From: an uncultured Aquimarina sp.
GTDB lineage: Bacteria; Bacteroidota; Bacteroidia; Flavobacteriales; Flavobacteriaceae
Length of the DNA stretch: 64,000 bases
Reading direction: 5' to 3'
NCBI GenBank assembly: GCA_947489685.1
Contig: CANLEM010000008.1
Location: 59,675-123,674, forward strand
Below are positions 63,380-64,000 of this stretch, piece by piece (the first letter of the stretch is position 1; the number at the start of each line of letters is the position of its first letter). The position numbers and the translations under genes were made by a program. Below the pieces are notes generated by a model. That model made no database searches and was not told the origin of the DNA. It saw nothing but the letters and a program-made list of their open reading frames with translations.

Positions 63380-64000
63380 ATGAAGATAAAATTACTCCTC
63401 ATAATCTTATTTTTATCTTTAGCCAGTACTCAGGCTCAGGTTAAGGTTGGTGACAATCCTAACCTAATTGATGCATCTTCCTTATTAGAATTAGAGAGTT
63501 CTGACAGAACACTTGTACTAACAAGAGTTACTACGGCGCAAATGAATGCTATTGCCCCCCTTAATGGTGCACTAGTATATAATACAACAGATAATTGTGT
63601 TTATCAATATAATAATAACAGCTGGACTAGTTTATGCTCTGGCAACGATGATCAACAACTTAGTTTTAATTCTTTAACTAATGTACTCACACTTGAAAAT
63701 GGTGGCTCGGTAGATCTTACTTCTCTTATTAACGATGCTGATTCCGATCCAACAAATGAAATCCAAATATTAAGTAAAACCGGTAATACCATTACATTAT
63801 CTAATGGTGGAGGAAGCATTACCGAAACTAATTCTACTCTAGAAGATTTAGGTGGAGGAATTTTTAGATATACAGCTGAAGACGGAACGGTTACTACTAT
63901 AGACCTAAACGCTTCAACAGGACCAACAGGACCAACAGGACCAACAGGACCAACAGGACCAACAGGACCAACAGGACCAACAGGACCAACAGGACCAACA
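63380..64000 (+). CDS. Secreted collagen-like protein (partial, runs off the window)
   Basis: 207 codons are visible. Signal peptide [20 protein letters not shown]. The next part is rich in Asn, Ser, Thr and Gly ([24 protein letters not shown], resembling Bacteroidota tail-fibre or surface-structure proteins). From 63917 it is an exact 9-base tandem repeat GGACCAACA coding Gly-Pro-Thr, nine copies reaching the last base. Triplet Gly-x-y repeats form collagen-like rods; here they carry Thr at the third place. Probably a cell-surface adhesin. Confidence 0.88.
   Translation, partial: MKIKLLLIILFLSLASTQAQVKVGDNPNLIDASSLLELESSDRTLVLTRVTTAQMNAIAPLNGALVYNTTDNCVYQYNNNSWTSLCSGNDDQQLSFNSLTNVLTLENGGSVDLTSLINDADSDPTNEIQILSKTGNTITLSNGGGSITETNSTLEDLGGGIFRYTAEDGTVTTIDLNASTGPTGPTGPTGPTGPTGPTGPTGPTGPT
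63920..64000 (+). repeat. Tandem 9-base repeat GGACCAACA, nine or more identical copies
   Basis: Every copy is identical at the DNA level from 63920 to the window edge, so recent expansion or slippage is likely. Encodes (Gly-Pro-Thr)n. Confidence 0.97.

Noticed and set aside
63920..64000. CRISPR-like array at the window end
   Set aside because: Repeat unit is 9 bases without spacers and is in frame with the coding sequence.

Overview
The window is low-GC, gene-dense DNA from a member of the Bacteroidota, most likely a marine Flavobacteriaceae (an Aquimarina-like genus is a guess). The grounds are: Bacteroidota-type promoters (TTG about 20 bp before TAnnTTTG), many lipoproteins, a CHAT/TPR protein beside an ECF sigma factor, a GG-leader peptide typical of Bacteroidota, a kynurenine-2-aminomuconate operon, and short AT-rich spacers. 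There is no rRNA, IS element, prophage or CRISPR array; one tRNA-Gly(TCC) is present.

Layout. 1-2.7 kb: tail of an upstream gene, asnB (minus) and a DUF2911 protein. 2.7-4.4 kb: an apparently empty 1.7 kb stretch that in fact holds FOUR tandem, divergent copies of a 32-codon gene (minus strand; consensus ending LPGAS-x-N-A-M/I-x-K/R). All four have the same promoter geometry, and three have a GGGG-N6-CCCC inverted repeat 165-185 bp upstream of the start codon. I consider this the best candidate for an undescribed system. 4.4-14.4 kb: queE, an exported RidA, a HerA-like ATPase, a cupin/hydrolase pair, rluF-like, a fatty acid hydroxylase plus aldehyde dehydrogenase pair, and a methyltransferase. 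14.6-18 kb: CNB-sensor histidine kinase, a response regulator fused to a thioredoxin-reductase-like flavoprotein lacking CxxC, and a UBP zinc finger, forming one redox-signalling operon. 18-25 kb: SGNH hydrolase, secreted tail-collar-like and coiled-coil proteins, small membrane proteins, GNAT, and a lipoprotein hydrolase. 25.2-28.6 kb: an AraC-type regulator followed by three near-identical 69-bp operator/promoter modules driving a secreted protein gene with DoxX, a 52-codon ORF, and an AhpD-like protein.

29.5-37.5 kb: one eight-gene operon for kynurenine breakdown through 3-hydroxyanthranilate and 2-aminomuconate, with its own IclR regulator and a palindromic operator TGAAACACTGTTTCA at the promoter. 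37.6-42.9 kb: an ECF sigma factor with a TPR anti-sigma-like protein, divergent from a lipoprotein and a CHAT protease-like protein, and then a GG-leader peptide. The lipoprotein/CHAT operon and the peptide gene share an identical ECF-type promoter (GGGTAACA-N12-TTGAACT), which ties them into one regulon.

43-54 kb: O-methyltransferase, S8 protease lipoprotein, TatA, M1 aminopeptidase, two carboxypeptidase-regulatory-like proteins, peptidase E plus glutaminase, and a TMTC-like glycosyltransferase. 54.3-57.5 kb (minus): a glycosyltransferase/methyltransferase/flippase-like operon. Divergent from it (57.6-62.9 kb) is a DUF4956-CotH/beta-helix-VTC-phosphoesterase operon whose last gene carries an in-frame stop. 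The window ends inside a secreted collagen-like (Gly-Pro-Thr)n protein.
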